From Candidatus Hydrogenedentota bacterium (GTDB lineage: Bacteria > Hydrogenedentota > Hydrogenedentia > Hydrogenedentales > CAITNO01): DNA of 64,000 nt. The DNA lies in assembly GCA_903893795.1 (NCBI GenBank), contig CAITNO010000037.1, forward strand, positions 1-64,000. The letters run 5' to 3'. The position numbers were made by a program, and so were the translations under genes. This document shows positions 24,848-34,417 of the stretch, piece after piece (positions within the stretch are counted from its first letter, which is position 1; the number at the start of each line of letters is the position of its first letter). The notes under the pieces are model-generated. The model was not told the DNA's origin, did no database searches, and worked only from the letters and a program-made list of their open reading frames with translations.

Positions 24848-26284
24848 TTAGTGCGGCAGGACCGCGCTCAGCCAGGCAATGGTGCTGCCGTTGATGGCGT
24901 TGTAGAAGAAGGGAATGATGCCCAGCAGCACGAGCGCCGTGGTCAGCACTGCGGTGGTGATGCTGAGCGACCAGCTCGCCGGGGCGGCCGGACCGTCTTC
25001 GTGGACGGGCTCGATGTACATCTCGCGCACGATGCGCAGGTAGTTGTACAGGGCGATGGTTGAATTGACCGCCGCAATGCCGACCAGCCAGTGGAAACCG
25101 GCGCCTGCGGCCACGCTGAACAGGAAGAACTTGCCCACGAAGCCGGACAGCGGCGGGATGCCCGCGAGGCTGAACAGCGCCAGCATCATGGCCAGTGCCA
25201 TGAGGGGATTGGTGCGCGAAAGGCCGCGGTAGTCGCGGATGGTCTCGCGTCCGGTCTCGTTGGAATACCACACGATGCCGGCGAACAGGGCGAGGGTGGA
25301 CGCAATGTAGGCCAGGAGGTAGAACAGCATGGCGGGCACGCCGTAATCGTGCGGCCCCAGGAAGCCCATGATGAACACGCCCGCATGGGAAATGGCGCTG
25401 AAGGCCATAAAGCGCTTGATGTTGTGCTGCACGATGGCCACGCAGTTGCCCAACGTCATGGTGACGGCGGCAAACAGCGCAATCATCAGCGCCCAGTCAT
25501 GCACCCAACCGCCCATCATGCGGAAGAACAACTGGAACATGAAGGCCAGACCGGTGCCCTTGGAGGCGACCGAGAGATAGGCGGTGATCGGCATGGGCGC
25601 GCCCTCAAACACATCGGCCGCCCAGAGGTGGAAGGGAACGAGGGTCAGCTTGAAGCCGATGCCCGCCGTCAGCATGGCGGCGGCGAACCAGAAGGCGGGG
25701 CTGCCCTTGAGCACCCGCGCCGCATCCAGGCTGATCTGGCCGGTTAGTCCGTAAATGAGGCCCAACCCGTACAAAATAAAGGCCGACGCCAGCGCGCCCA
25801 CGATGACATACTTCAGGCCGGCCTCGCCGGAGCGGATATCCTCGCGGCGCCATGCGGCCAGCGCGAAGAGCGGAATCGTGGCGAGTTCGAGGCTCACATA
25901 AAGCAGCACCATGTCGCGGGCGGAAACGAGGTACATCATGCCGCTGATGGTGAACAGCAGCACCGTGTAGTATTCACCCGGCGACCCGATGCCGCGCATG
26001 CGACAGGTGGTGCGGCCGTGGAGCAGGTCCATGGAAAGCAGCACGGTGAAGAAGCCGGAGATGACGAAGAAGAGCTTGAACCACCAGCCCACGGCGTCCA
26101 CGACGAACTGGCCGCCGAACATGCTGCCGTTCATCGGCGTTGCAAACACGGCTCCCGCCGCAACGGCAAGCCCGGCCAGCGAGAGCCAGGTCACGCCCAT
26201 CCGCAACCGTTCGGTAAGGAACAGGTCCGCGACAAGCACCGCCATGGCAGTGACGACAACAATGATTTCCGGCAGCATCAACAT
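24848..26284 (-). CDS. nuoN: NADH-quinone oxidoreductase subunit N
   Basis: This is one of three antiporter-like proton-pumping subunits of complex I in the inner membrane. The 478 residues form about 14 membrane helices; the conserved region around YVIVGALASAFILYGLGLIYG, FHLWAADVFEGAPMPITAYL and the Lys of SVASKG in helix 8 identify NuoN over NuoM. It is the last gene of the nuo operon, 22 bases after nuoM, and has no clear ribosome-binding site, so translation may depend on reinitiation. Length is normal for the family. Confidence 0.94.
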   Translation of the reverse strand: MLMLPEIIVVVTAMAVLVADLFLTERLRMGVTWLSLAGLAVAAGAVFATPMNGSMFGGQFVVDAVGWWFKLFFVISGFFTVLLSMDLLHGRTTCRMRGIGSPGEYYTVLLFTISGMMYLVSARDMVLLYVSLELATIPLFALAAWRREDIRSGEAGLKYVIVGALASAFILYGLGLIYGLTGQISLDAARVLKGSPAFWFAAAMLTAGIGFKLTLVPFHLWAADVFEGAPMPITAYLSVASKGTGLAFMFQLFFRMMGGWVHDWALMIALFAAVTMTLGNCVAIVQHNIKRFMAFSAISHAGVFIMGFLGPHDYGVPAMLFYLLAYIASTLALFAGIVWYSNETGRETIRDYRGLSRTNPLMALAMMLALFSLAGIPPLSGFVGKFFLFSVAAGAGFHWLVGIAAVNSTIALYNYLRIVREMYIEPVHEDGPAAPASWSLSITTAVLTTALVLLGIIPFFYNAINGSTIAWLSAVLPH

Positions 26285-26306
26285 AGTTTCAGATTATCCG
26301 CGTCGC

Positions 26307-27833
26307 CTAGCTTCCCATCGACAGGCGGTTGATCATGGGCATGACCGACGCCTCGATGAGGGTGATGAAGTACTGGGGCACCACGCCCACGAACACAAGC
26401 GTTGCAATGAGCATGCCCGTGGCAATCTTTTCCGGCAGGGTCGCGTCCGTCAGGGTCTCGTACTCCGCAACCGTGATCGGTCCCTGGAACACCGTGGCCA
26501 GACCGCGCAGCACGTACACGGCGGTCACCACGATGGACATGGTCGCCAAGATGGTCAGCACCCCCGTGGCCGTGGGATTCGACCAGGGATTGCCGAAGAA
26601 GCCGCCCAGGAACACGTGGGTCTCGGCCACGAACCCGGCAAGGCCCGGCAGGCCCAAACTCGCCAGACCGGCAATGTAGAACGAGGTCGCCAACCAGGGC
26701 ATCACCTTGGCCAGGCCGCCCATGTCGGGAATGAGGCGCGTGTGCGTGCGGCCGTACACCATGCCGATGAGTCCGAAGAAGAGGCCCGTCATGATGCCGT
26801 GGCTGAACATCTGCAGCACGGCGCCCTTGAGGCCCATGACCGTCAGGGTCGCCACACCGAACAGCACAAAGCCGCAGTGGCTCACCGAGGAGTAGGCGGT
26901 GAAATACTTGAGGTCTTTCTGCATGACCGCGCCGAGCGAGCCGTACAGAATGTTGATGGTCGTCAGGCCCATGAAGAACAGGCCCCACGCTTTCGCGCCT
27001 TCGGGCAGCAGATAGACGCCGATGCGCAGCGCGCCGTAGCCGCCGAGCTTCATCAGCACGCCCGCGTGCAGCATGGACACGGCCGTCGGCGCCGAGCTGT
27101 GGCCGTCGGGCGACCAGGTGTGGAACGGATAAAGCGCGCCCAGCACGCCGAACCCGACAAAGATCAGCGGGAACACCCAAGTCTGAAAGTCCTTGCTGAA
27201 GGAGGCCCCCGCCAATGCCTGAAGGTCGAAGGTGTGCAGGCCAGAAACGTGGTACATGGCAAAGAGGCCGACGAGGACAAAGGCGCTGCCCACGAGGAGC
27301 ATCAGCGTCAGCTTCATGGCCGAATATTCTTTCGGCCCCGTGCCCCAGATACCGATGAGCAGGTACATCGGCAGCACCGCGAGTTCATAGAACATGAAGA
27401 AGAGGAAGAGGTCAAAGCTCACGAACACGCCAAACACGCCCGTCACGAGCAGCAGGAGCAGCGCGAAGAATTCCTTGGTCCGGCTTTCCACATTCCAACT
27501 GGCCAGGGTGCCCGTGAAAATGATGATCGATGTCAGGATGATCATGGACACCGAGATGCCGTCGACGCCGACGAAATACTGGATGCCGAGCGATTCAAAC
27601 CAGGGGATGCGCTCGACAAAGTACAGCTTGGTGAGCTTTGCCACCATGGTGGCCGTCGTGTCAGGCGCCGCCGCGATCCAGTAGCGGTAGGTAAGCAGGG
27701 CCGTCAGCGCGAGCTGAATGCCCGTGCCGACCGCAGAAATCCAGCGGACCGCCTTCCACTGGCTTGCGGGGGTAAAGATCACCGCAAGCGTGGTGATGAA
27801 CGGCACTGCTATAAGCCAGCTAAGCAAACCCAT
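26307..27833 (-). CDS. nuoM: NADH-quinone oxidoreductase subunit M
   Basis: The 508-residue subunit is the second antiporter-like pump of complex I. Typical features are GVDGISVSMIILTSIIIF near 85, the FFMFYELAVLPMYLLIGIWG block near 125 with the conserved Glu of helix 5, and FHTWSPDGHSSAPTAVSMLH near 225 with the His/Lys channel. About 14 helices are predicted. It begins 16 bases after the nuoL stop with GAGGA about 12 bases ahead of the ATG. Confidence 0.95.
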   Translation of the reverse strand: MGLLSWLIAVPFITTLAVIFTPASQWKAVRWISAVGTGIQLALTALLTYRYWIAAAPDTTATMVAKLTKLYFVERIPWFESLGIQYFVGVDGISVSMIILTSIIIFTGTLASWNVESRTKEFFALLLLLVTGVFGVFVSFDLFLFFMFYELAVLPMYLLIGIWGTGPKEYSAMKLTLMLLVGSAFVLVGLFAMYHVSGLHTFDLQALAGASFSKDFQTWVFPLIFVGFGVLGALYPFHTWSPDGHSSAPTAVSMLHAGVLMKLGGYGALRIGVYLLPEGAKAWGLFFMGLTTINILYGSLGAVMQKDLKYFTAYSSVSHCGFVLFGVATLTVMGLKGAVLQMFSHGIMTGLFFGLIGMVYGRTHTRLIPDMGGLAKVMPWLATSFYIAGLASLGLPGLAGFVAETHVFLGGFFGNPWSNPTATGVLTILATMSIVVTAVYVLRGLATVFQGPITVAEYETLTDATLPEKIATGMLIATLVFVGVVPQYFITLIEASVMPMINRLSMGS

Positions 27834-27849
27834 GAAAGAAACGATTCCT

Positions 27850-29865
27850 CTAGATTAACGCTGCCCAGAGAACCAGCAGGACAAGCATCGCCCCGCAGGC
27901 AAACCATGCGCTGTAGGACTGCACCTGACCCGTCTGCATCCAACTGAACAGGTAGCCCGACGCGCGCGTCGCCCAGGCGGACGCATTCATGCTGCCGTCC
28001 ACCACGGCACGGTCAAACCATGCTATGGGACGGGAGACCAAATTGAAAATCAGCCGATGGGTGATAAAGAGATACACCTCATCGATATAGAACTTTTGCT
28101 TGATGAGCGTGTGCACCCCGCCGAGGGAACGCGCAATGGCGTCCGCGCGGCTCCCCGAACCGGTGTACAGCAGGAGCGCGGTGCCCGTGCCCAGCAGCGC
28201 TGCAATCGTCGCCGGAATGGCGATGGCAAAATTGATGCCGTGGTGTTCGGCATGCTCGACGCCGATGCTCACAAACTTGCCCATCGGCACATAGCCCGCC
28301 ACCACGCTCAGCACCGCGAGGATGACAAGCGGAATCCACATCAGGGGCGGCGCCTCGTGGGCATGGTGCGCCTTGTCGGTGCGGAAGTCGCCCCAGAAGG
28401 TCACCAGGTAAATGCGGAACATGTAGAAAGCCGTCAGGCCGGCCACAAAGAGCGCCAGGCCGAAGATGAAGGTGTGGCCGTTGGCCAGCGCCGAGGCGAG
28501 GATTTCATCCTTGGAGAAGAAGCCGGAAAGGGGCCAGAACCCGCTGATCGCCAGCGTGGCGATGAGGAACGTGATATGCGTGATGGGCATCTTTTTCCGC
28601 AGGCCGCCCATGTCCCAAATCTCGTTGCTGTGCACCGCGTGAATGACCGAACCGGCGCCCAGGAAGAGCAGGGCCTTGAAACAGGCGTGCGTGAACAGGT
28701 GGAACATGCTGGCCGTGTAGCCCAGCGGGCTGTCCATCGTGGCCACGCCCAGCGCCAGCATCATGTAGCCCAGTTGGCTCAGCGTGGAGAAAGCCAGCAC
28801 ACGCTTGATGTCGTCCTGCGTCGTGCCGATGACGGCCGCAAAGAGGCTGGTAAACGCGCCTACATAGGCCACCACCAGCAACGCCGCACCGCTCACCGCA
28901 AAGGCGGGGAACATGCGCGCCACGAGATAGACGCCTGCCACGACCATCGTGGCCGCATGGATCAGCGCCGACACGGGGGTCGGTCCTTCCATGGCGTCGG
29001 GCAGCCAGATGTGCAGGGGGAACATGGCGCTCTTGCCGGCCGCGCCCATGAACACCAGCACCATCGCCACGGTCAGCAGTGTGATGCCGGTGGAGCCTGC
29101 GGCCAGTGCACCGAACTTGGCCAAGAACTCAGGGCTCGTCAGATAGAGAAAGTCCATCGGCTGCAACGGCATGGTGCAGTGGGCGGCCGTGCGGGCCGAC
29201 ACGGCCGGGGCTGTTGCGCCAAAGAGGTTGAAGGCGAAATAGCCCAGGGTCAGCACGCCGATCAGGAAGCCCAAATCCGCGAAGCGCGTGACGATGAAGG
29301 CTTTCTTGGACGCCGACACGGCGGATGGTTTCTGGTAATAGAAGCCGATGAGCAGGAAGCTGCTCACGCCCACCAGTTCCCAGAACACGTACATCTGCAC
29401 GATGTTCGGCGCGGCCACCAGCCCCAGCATGCTGAAGGTAAAGAGGTTAAGGTAGGCGAAGAAGCGGCCGTATCCCGGGTCGCCCTTCATGTAGCCGCTG
29501 CTGTAGATGTGCACCAGCGTGCTCACCGTGGTGACCACGAGCATGAGCAGGACCGAGATGGGGTCAACAATAACGCCGACATTCACCGTAAAGCCGGGCT
29601 GATAGCGGAGCCACTCGAAGGCCCAGGGCACCAGCACGGGGTGTTCGCCGCCTGGAGGGCAGAGTCTGTAATACTCGCACGCAATGGCGCACGCCACGAC
29701 CCAGGAACTGAACACGGCCAGCGTGGCCACAACGGCGGAAAACCGCTGCGAAAGGGGGCGGATGAACAGGGCGACGAGCACAAAGGAGACCAGCGGAAAC
29801 GCGGGCACGAGCCACGCGTGGCGCATTGCAAAGCCCAGATGTTGGATGTCTATCTCAGTGGTCAT
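27850..29865 (-). CDS. nuoL: NADH-quinone oxidoreductase subunit L
   Basis: The 671-residue distal pumping subunit of complex I shows the family hallmark DAMEGPTPVSALIHAATMVVAGVYLVAR near 300, HACFKALLFLGAGSVIHAVH near 380 and a FFSKDEIL segment near 445. The C-terminal 150 residues contain the long lateral helix (YIDEVYLFITHRLIF) and a final membrane helix. It overlaps the nuoK end by 11 bases, indicating coupled translation. Length is somewhat longer than the usual 610-650 residues, within range. Confidence 0.95.
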   Translation of the reverse strand: MTTEIDIQHLGFAMRHAWLVPAFPLVSFVLVALFIRPLSQRFSAVVATLAVFSSWVVACAIACEYYRLCPPGGEHPVLVPWAFEWLRYQPGFTVNVGVIVDPISVLLMLVVTTVSTLVHIYSSGYMKGDPGYGRFFAYLNLFTFSMLGLVAAPNIVQMYVFWELVGVSSFLLIGFYYQKPSAVSASKKAFIVTRFADLGFLIGVLTLGYFAFNLFGATAPAVSARTAAHCTMPLQPMDFLYLTSPEFLAKFGALAAGSTGITLLTVAMVLVFMGAAGKSAMFPLHIWLPDAMEGPTPVSALIHAATMVVAGVYLVARMFPAFAVSGAALLVVAYVGAFTSLFAAVIGTTQDDIKRVLAFSTLSQLGYMMLALGVATMDSPLGYTASMFHLFTHACFKALLFLGAGSVIHAVHSNEIWDMGGLRKKMPITHITFLIATLAISGFWPLSGFFSKDEILASALANGHTFIFGLALFVAGLTAFYMFRIYLVTFWGDFRTDKAHHAHEAPPLMWIPLVILAVLSVVAGYVPMGKFVSIGVEHAEHHGINFAIAIPATIAALLGTGTALLLYTGSGSRADAIARSLGGVHTLIKQKFYIDEVYLFITHRLIFNLVSRPIAWFDRAVVDGSMNASAWATRASGYLFSWMQTGQVQSYSAWFACGAMLVLLVLWAALI

Positions 29866-30283
29866 GGCGGCTCTTGTATTGCTTGTTGATGTTCTTCATC
29901 ACTTCCCGGTTAAAGTCGCCCGGTCCCTCAATGGAGATCACGGGGTCCTGCATGGTGTTCATCTGGTTCACGTCCACCGTGCCCCGGTACCGGTACAGGG
30001 CCACAAAGATGGCCATGCCCACCACCACCTCGGCCGCGGCCACGGCAATGACGAAGATCGCCATCACGCTGCCGTCCATCCGGGCGGGCAGGCAGAAGCG
30101 GTTGAAAATGACGAAGTTCATGGCGGCCGAGTTCAGCATCAGTTCCACGGCCATCAGGATGCCGACGGCGTTGCGCCGCGTGAGCAGCCCGTACAGGCCG
30201 ATGGAGAAGATTACCGAGGTCAGCGCGAGCCAGTCGCGGAGTCCAGGGGAGTGGGCTGCGATCTGCGCAATCAGTGGGTTCAT
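29855..30283 (-). CDS. nuoK: NADH-quinone oxidoreductase subunit K, with extended ends
   Basis: NuoK links the quinone module to the pumps. Its three helices carry the two conserved buried glutamates, here Glu47 (AVELMLNS) and Glu85 (VAAAEVVVG). The protein has 142 residues instead of about 100: an N-terminal extension of roughly 12 residues and a polar C-terminal tail of about 40 (DPVISIEGPGDFNREVMKN) with no counterpart in standard NuoK. The ATG overlaps the nuoJ stop as ATGA. The C-terminal tail probably protrudes on one membrane face; its role is unknown. Confidence 0.93.
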   Translation of the reverse strand: MNPLIAQIAAHSPGLRDWLALTSVIFSIGLYGLLTRRNAVGILMAVELMLNSAAMNFVIFNRFCLPARMDGSVMAIFVIAVAAAEVVVGMAIFVALYRYRGTVDVNQMNTMQDPVISIEGPGDFNREVMKNINKQYKSRHDH

Positions 30284-30900
30284 GACGCCCGCCCTCCCGT
30301 CTCGTCGTCGCGCTGGCTCAGCGGGTGGTACACTTCGGCCTCGCCGGGCAGGTCGCCGCCGCTGGTGAAGGGCTGGCCCGTCGGCGGGGTCTTTCGGGCG
30401 ATGACAATGCCACCCAGCATGGCCGCCAGCAGCAGCAGTGAAATCACTTCAAAGGGCACCACAAAGCCGCCCGGACCGTAGTCCAGCAGGGCTTTGCCGA
30501 TCATAAGCGCGTCGTTCGCCGGCGCTTTGCCGGCGGAGGCGATTGCGAAGGGGGAACCCCACACGGCGCCAACCGAGGAAACCAGGAAGCCGATGGAAAT
30601 CACCGCGCCCACCAGCTTGCGCTTGAGCGTGGGATTGTCTTCCAGCAGTTCGCCCGAGCGCGTGAGCATGATCGCAAACACGATCAGCACCACGATGCCG
30701 CCCACATAGACCAGCACCTGCACGCCCGCAAGGAACTGCGCGTCCAGCATGGCGTAAAGGCCCGCCGTGGTGCTCAGCGCGCCCATCAGCGCGACGGCGG
30801 CGCGCAGCAGTTTGCGCGTGTTGACGACGGCCAGGGCCAGCAGGATCGTTCCTGCGGCAATGGCGTAAAACAATACGGTATAGATGGCGGAAGCAATCAT
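30280..30900 (-). CDS. nuoJ: NADH-quinone oxidoreductase subunit J
   Basis: The 206-residue membrane subunit has five hydrophobic helices; LDAQFLAGVQVLVYVGGIVVL near residue 55 contains the conserved pi-bulge helix of NuoJ. The C-terminal 40 residues are polar (PFTSGGDLPGEAEVYHPLSQ), longer than in Escherichia coli and probably cytoplasmic. It starts in an ATGA overlap with the nuoI stop and ends in one with nuoK. Confidence 0.94.
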   Translation of the reverse strand: MIASAIYTVLFYAIAAGTILLALAVVNTRKLLRAAVALMGALSTTAGLYAMLDAQFLAGVQVLVYVGGIVVLIVFAIMLTRSGELLEDNPTLKRKLVGAVISIGFLVSSVGAVWGSPFAIASAGKAPANDALMIGKALLDYGPGGFVVPFEVISLLLLAAMLGGIVIARKTPPTGQPFTSGGDLPGEAEVYHPLSQRDDETGGRAS

Positions 30901-31598
30901 GAAGCCTCCCCCTTCCCGTCGGTAGCGGCTTTTTCGCGGGGCGTGCCGAGCGCGGCCACCGTCGGCAGCGCATACCCATTCATGGGCACCTGCCCGCCGT
31001 AGGCGTCAATTTTGGTCATCATAGCCTCGCGCGCTTCCAGATTCTCCTCTTTCAGCAGCACGTTGGCCGTGGGACCGGCATAGCGGTTCAGCGTGTACAC
31101 CAGCAGGCGCCGGTCGTAGACCGCGTTCTCAAAATCGTGCGACATCTCGAGGGAGCCGAAGGAGCAGGCTTCCACGCAGGCGTTGCACAGGACGCAGGAG
31201 TCCATGCGCCAGATGTAGCGCTCAATCTCGTTCTTGCCGGTCGCGCCCTTGCGCGTTTCGAGGATAATGGAGCCGTTCGGGCATGCGCGCTCGCAGCTTC
31301 CGCAACCATTGCAGCTCTGGTAGCCGTTCTCGTCGAACTTGAACTTCAGGCTGGCACGGTAGCGTTCCGGGAACTTGAGCGTGGCCCGGTTTTCGGGATA
31401 CTGCCGCGTCACCACCGTGGAGGGGCGGACCAGATAACCGAAGGTAAGGCGCATGCCATCGACCAGGCTTTTGAGCGAGAACAGGAAACGGGTCGGATAG
31501 GCCTGCCGCTTGAATCGCGGCACAACCGACACCGGAACCGTCACACCCGCGAAGGTGCGCGTTTCGTGTTTCACATCGTTGAAGTCAACTCGTCCCAT
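30897..31598 (-). CDS. nuoI: NADH-quinone oxidoreductase subunit I (two 4Fe-4S clusters)
   Basis: This peripheral 233-residue subunit carries clusters N6a and N6b in the electron path to quinone. The ligand motifs are CNGCGSCERACP near 95-106 and CVLCNACVEACS near 135-146; the second ends in Ser where Pro is usual. An amphipathic N-terminal segment (RFLFSLKSLVDGMRLTFGYL) anchors it to NuoH. The C-terminal tail of about 80 residues is longer than in the enterobacterial protein. In complexes lacking NuoEFG, this subunit is a candidate docking point for an alternative donor such as ferredoxin. Confidence 0.94.
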   Translation of the reverse strand: MGRVDFNDVKHETRTFAGVTVPVSVVPRFKRQAYPTRFLFSLKSLVDGMRLTFGYLVRPSTVVTRQYPENRATLKFPERYRASLKFKFDENGYQSCNGCGSCERACPNGSIILETRKGATGKNEIERYIWRMDSCVLCNACVEACSFGSLEMSHDFENAVYDRRLLVYTLNRYAGPTANVLLKEENLEAREAMMTKIDAYGGQVPMNGYALPTVAALGTPREKAATDGKGEAS

Positions 31599-31623
31599 GC
31601 TGGTCTGTTTCCGTCGCTGCGTC

Positions 31624-32760
31624 TTAAGGCACTAGGATTGGAAAGGGGTAGAGGTTGTACAGCACCACCACCGCGGCCGCAAAAAGGTTCACGAAGCCGA
31701 TGGGCAGCAGAACCTTCCATTCGAGATACATCAACTGGTCCACCCGCAGGCGCGGGAAGGTCCAGCGGAACCACATAATCAGGAAAATCACCACCGACGT
31801 CTTGCCCGTGAACCAGAGCACCGGCGGAATGAGGTCCATGAAGCCGTTGAACCCGGCCCACGCGCCGATGTGGAAGGGCATCCAGCCGCCCAGGAAGAGC
31901 GTGGCCGTCATGCCCGACACGACAAACATGTTGATAAACTCGGCCAGGAAGAAGAAGGAGAAGCGCAGACCCGAGTATTCGGTGTGGAATCCGGCGGCCA
32001 GTTCCGACTCGCCCTCGGGAATGTCGAAGGGCGTGCGGTTGATTTCGGCCGTCACGGCAATCACGAAAATGATGAAGGAAACGAAGCCGACGCCGTTGGC
32101 GCGCCAAATCCACCAGCCCGCATCCTGGCTCTGCACGATTTCCGCGAGGGACAGGCTGCCCGAGAACAGCACCACCACCAGCAGCGCCAGCGTGGCGGAG
32201 ATTTCATAGGAGATAATCTGGGCGCCTGCGCGCATCGCGCCGACCATCGACCACTTGTTGTTCGAGCTCCAGCCGCCCAGCAGGATGCCCATCACGCCAA
32301 AGCCGCTTACGGCCGTCACGAAGAGCACACCGATATTGATGTCGGTTATCTGCAGGATCGGGCTGTAGGGCAGCACGCCCAGCACCATCACCGTGGCCAT
32401 CATGGACAGGAACGGCGCGAGCAGGTGCATGGCCTTGTCGGCCTTCTCGGGAATGACGTCCTCTTTCAGCAGCAGCTTGACCGCGTCCGCCACGGTCTGG
32501 AATATGCCGTGCCATCCGACGCGCATCGGTCCAAGGCGGCACTGAAAATGGGCGGCAAGCTTGCGCTCCACGTAGATGAGCACCAGGCCCGACAGGGTTA
32601 CCAGCGCGGCCAGCCCGCCCAGGGCGACCACGATATACACAATGGCGAGAATCCAGGAACCGTCGGCGAACGCCTGCGCCGTCCGTTCGGAGACGGTGAC
32701 GTTCTTGAAGGCACCCTGCGCTGCGGCGATGGCGAAATATGTGAGAGAAGTTGCAGTCAT
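31624..32760 (-). CDS. nuoH: NADH-quinone oxidoreductase subunit H
   Basis: NuoH forms the quinone-binding chamber with NuoB and NuoD. The 378-residue product has eight helices and the hallmark segments YVERKLAAHFQCRLGPMRVG near 60-80 and the acidic loop NRTPFDIPEGESELAAGFHTEYSG near 240. The start at 32760 (MTATSL) is preferred over a TTG at 32775, which would overlap nuoD more deeply; GGTGA lies just upstream. It lies directly after nuoD where nuoE, nuoF and nuoG would stand in the 14-gene operon. Confidence 0.94.
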   Translation of the reverse strand: MTATSLTYFAIAAAQGAFKNVTVSERTAQAFADGSWILAIVYIVVALGGLAALVTLSGLVLIYVERKLAAHFQCRLGPMRVGWHGIFQTVADAVKLLLKEDVIPEKADKAMHLLAPFLSMMATVMVLGVLPYSPILQITDINIGVLFVTAVSGFGVMGILLGGWSSNNKWSMVGAMRAGAQIISYEISATLALLVVVLFSGSLSLAEIVQSQDAGWWIWRANGVGFVSFIIFVIAVTAEINRTPFDIPEGESELAAGFHTEYSGLRFSFFFLAEFINMFVVSGMTATLFLGGWMPFHIGAWAGFNGFMDLIPPVLWFTGKTSVVIFLIMWFRWTFPRLRVDQLMYLEWKVLLPIGFVNLFAAAVVVLYNLYPFPILVP

Positions 32761-32764
32761 CAGG

Positions 32765-33928
32765 TCACCGATCAATGTCCGGGATCACAAGATCCAAACT
32801 CGACTGTATGGTTATGATGTCGGCGATGCGCCAACCCGGCGCAAGCGCCGTGACGGCCCACAGGTTGTTGAAATTGGGGGACCGGAAATGGACCCGGTAG
32901 GGGCTCGGACTCTTGCCGTCCGAAACGAGCATCACGCCCAGCACGCCGCGCGCGGTCTCAATCTGGTCGTAATAGGTGCCCTCGGGAATGGAGATGCGGG
33001 CGCTGGCGCGAAGCACGTTGACCGGGCCTTCGGGAATGGAGTCAATCAACTGCTCGATAATCCGCATCGACTGCCGGATTTCTTCCATGCGCGTGTAGTA
33101 GCGGTCCCAGCAGTCACCCTTGGAACCGACGGCCACGTTGAATTCCACATCGCCGTAACGGCCGTAGGGCGTCAGCTTGCGCAGGTCCAGCGGCACGCCG
33201 CTGGCGCGAAGCACCGGTCCGGTGCAGCCCAGCGCCACCGCCTTCTTCCCGTCCAGCACGCCGACGTTGCGCAGGCGCTCCTGAAGAATCACGTTGCCCG
33301 AGAGCAGCGTGTCGTATTCGTCGATGATCGGCCCAAGGTACTTGAGCAGTTTCTTGACCTTCTCCTGGAAATCGGGAAGGATGTCGAACATGACGCCGCC
33401 GGGCCGCACGTAGTTCATCGTGAGCCGCGCGCCGATGGTCTCTTCAAACAGTTCGCTGATGATTTCCCGGTCACGGAACGCATAGAGGAACGCGGTGTAC
33501 GCGCCCAGGTCCATGCCCAGCACACCCCACCACAGCATGTGGCTCTGGATGCGCTGCAACTCCGACATCAACGTCCGGATCGTTTCGATGCGGCCGTTGG
33601 TCTCAATGTTCGCCGCCTTCTCCACCGCCTTGGCCACGCCCCAGTTGTTCATCACGGCCGAAAGGTAGTCCAGGCGGTCCGTCAGATGGATGATCTGGCG
33701 CGGATTGAGCTTCTCACACATCTTTTCGATGCCGCGGTGCACGAAACCCGGCACAGGAATGACTTCCTTCACCGTTTCGCCGTCGAGCCGAAGCACAAGA
33801 CGCAATGAACCGTGCGCGATGGGGTGCTGTGGCCCCATGTTCACGAAGTACTCCTGCGTCGACAGCGCGCTGCTGCCAGCGGCCGGGGGCGTCAGAAGTT
33901 CATCAAGTGTCCGTACTCTAACCGTCAT
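32765..33928 (-). CDS. nuoD: NADH-quinone oxidoreductase subunit D
   Basis: The 387-residue 49-kDa-type subunit contributes to the quinone site and is related to NiFe-hydrogenase large subunits. NMGPQHPIAHGSLRLVLRLDGE at the N-terminus holds the quinone-site His, VHRGIEKMCE and QPDRLDYLS-like sequences follow, and the C-terminus ends DLVIPDIDR. The hydrogenase Cys ligands are absent, as expected for NuoD. AGGA lies 8 bases before the ATG. It is separate from nuoC, not fused. Confidence 0.95.
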   Translation of the reverse strand: MTVRVRTLDELLTPPAAGSSALSTQEYFVNMGPQHPIAHGSLRLVLRLDGETVKEVIPVPGFVHRGIEKMCEKLNPRQIIHLTDRLDYLSAVMNNWGVAKAVEKAANIETNGRIETIRTLMSELQRIQSHMLWWGVLGMDLGAYTAFLYAFRDREIISELFEETIGARLTMNYVRPGGVMFDILPDFQEKVKKLLKYLGPIIDEYDTLLSGNVILQERLRNVGVLDGKKAVALGCTGPVLRASGVPLDLRKLTPYGRYGDVEFNVAVGSKGDCWDRYYTRMEEIRQSMRIIEQLIDSIPEGPVNVLRASARISIPEGTYYDQIETARGVLGVMLVSDGKSPSPYRVHFRSPNFNNLWAVTALAPGWRIADIITIQSSLDLVIPDIDR

Positions 33929-33952
33929 CGTGGTGTCCTGTATCGAAATGGC

Positions 33953-34417
33953 CTATTGGGGCCGTTGAAGCATGTTCTTGTCCTGATAGTCTTTCCGGAG
34001 CGGGTAGCCGGTCCAGTCGTCTTCCAGGAAAAGCCGACGCAAGTCGGGGTGATCGTCATAGGGAATGCCGAACAGGTCGTACACCTCGCGCTCCTGCCAT
34101 TCGGCAATCGGCCAGAGGTCGCTCACCGTCGGGGCCAGCGGCTGCTCCCGTTCAATCAGCACGCCCACCATCAGGGTGTGTCCGTGCAGGGTCGAAAAGA
34201 GCTGGTAGACCAGTTCAAATTTGCCGTCCGCCATCCAGTCGATGGCGGTGTGATCCAAAAGGAAATCAAAGGAGAAGCGCGGGTCGTCCCGCAGCACCTG
34301 AAGAAAGGCATGCAGCCCCGCAACCGGCACCTGCACGGCCGGGACATTGGTGTTCGGGCGCTCCTGCGCCGCCGGGTTGACCCCGGTTATGGCTTGGAGG
34401 AGGGCTTGCGCATCCAT
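33953..34417 (-). CDS. nuoC: NADH-quinone oxidoreductase subunit C
   Basis: The 154-residue 30-kDa-type subunit ends with the signature [20 protein letters not shown] followed by [16 protein letters not shown], which packs against NuoD. The start at 34417 (MDAQALLQ) is preferred because AAAAGG lies about 8 bases upstream; a start at 34438 is possible. Either choice overlaps the 3' end of nuoB by 31-52 bases, consistent with coupled translation. Confidence 0.93.
   Translation of the reverse strand: MDAQALLQAITGVNPAAQERPNTNVPAVQVPVAGLHAFLQVLRDDPRFSFDFLLDHTAIDWMADGKFELVYQLFSTLHGHTLMVGVLIEREQPLAPTVSDLWPIAEWQEREVYDLFGIPYDDHPDLRRLFLEDDWTGYPLRKDYQDKNMLQRPQ

Noticed and set aside
32761..32764. Hidden or broken nuoE/nuoF/nuoG between nuoD and nuoH
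   Set aside because: The two genes abut within a few bases, so there is no room for remnants.
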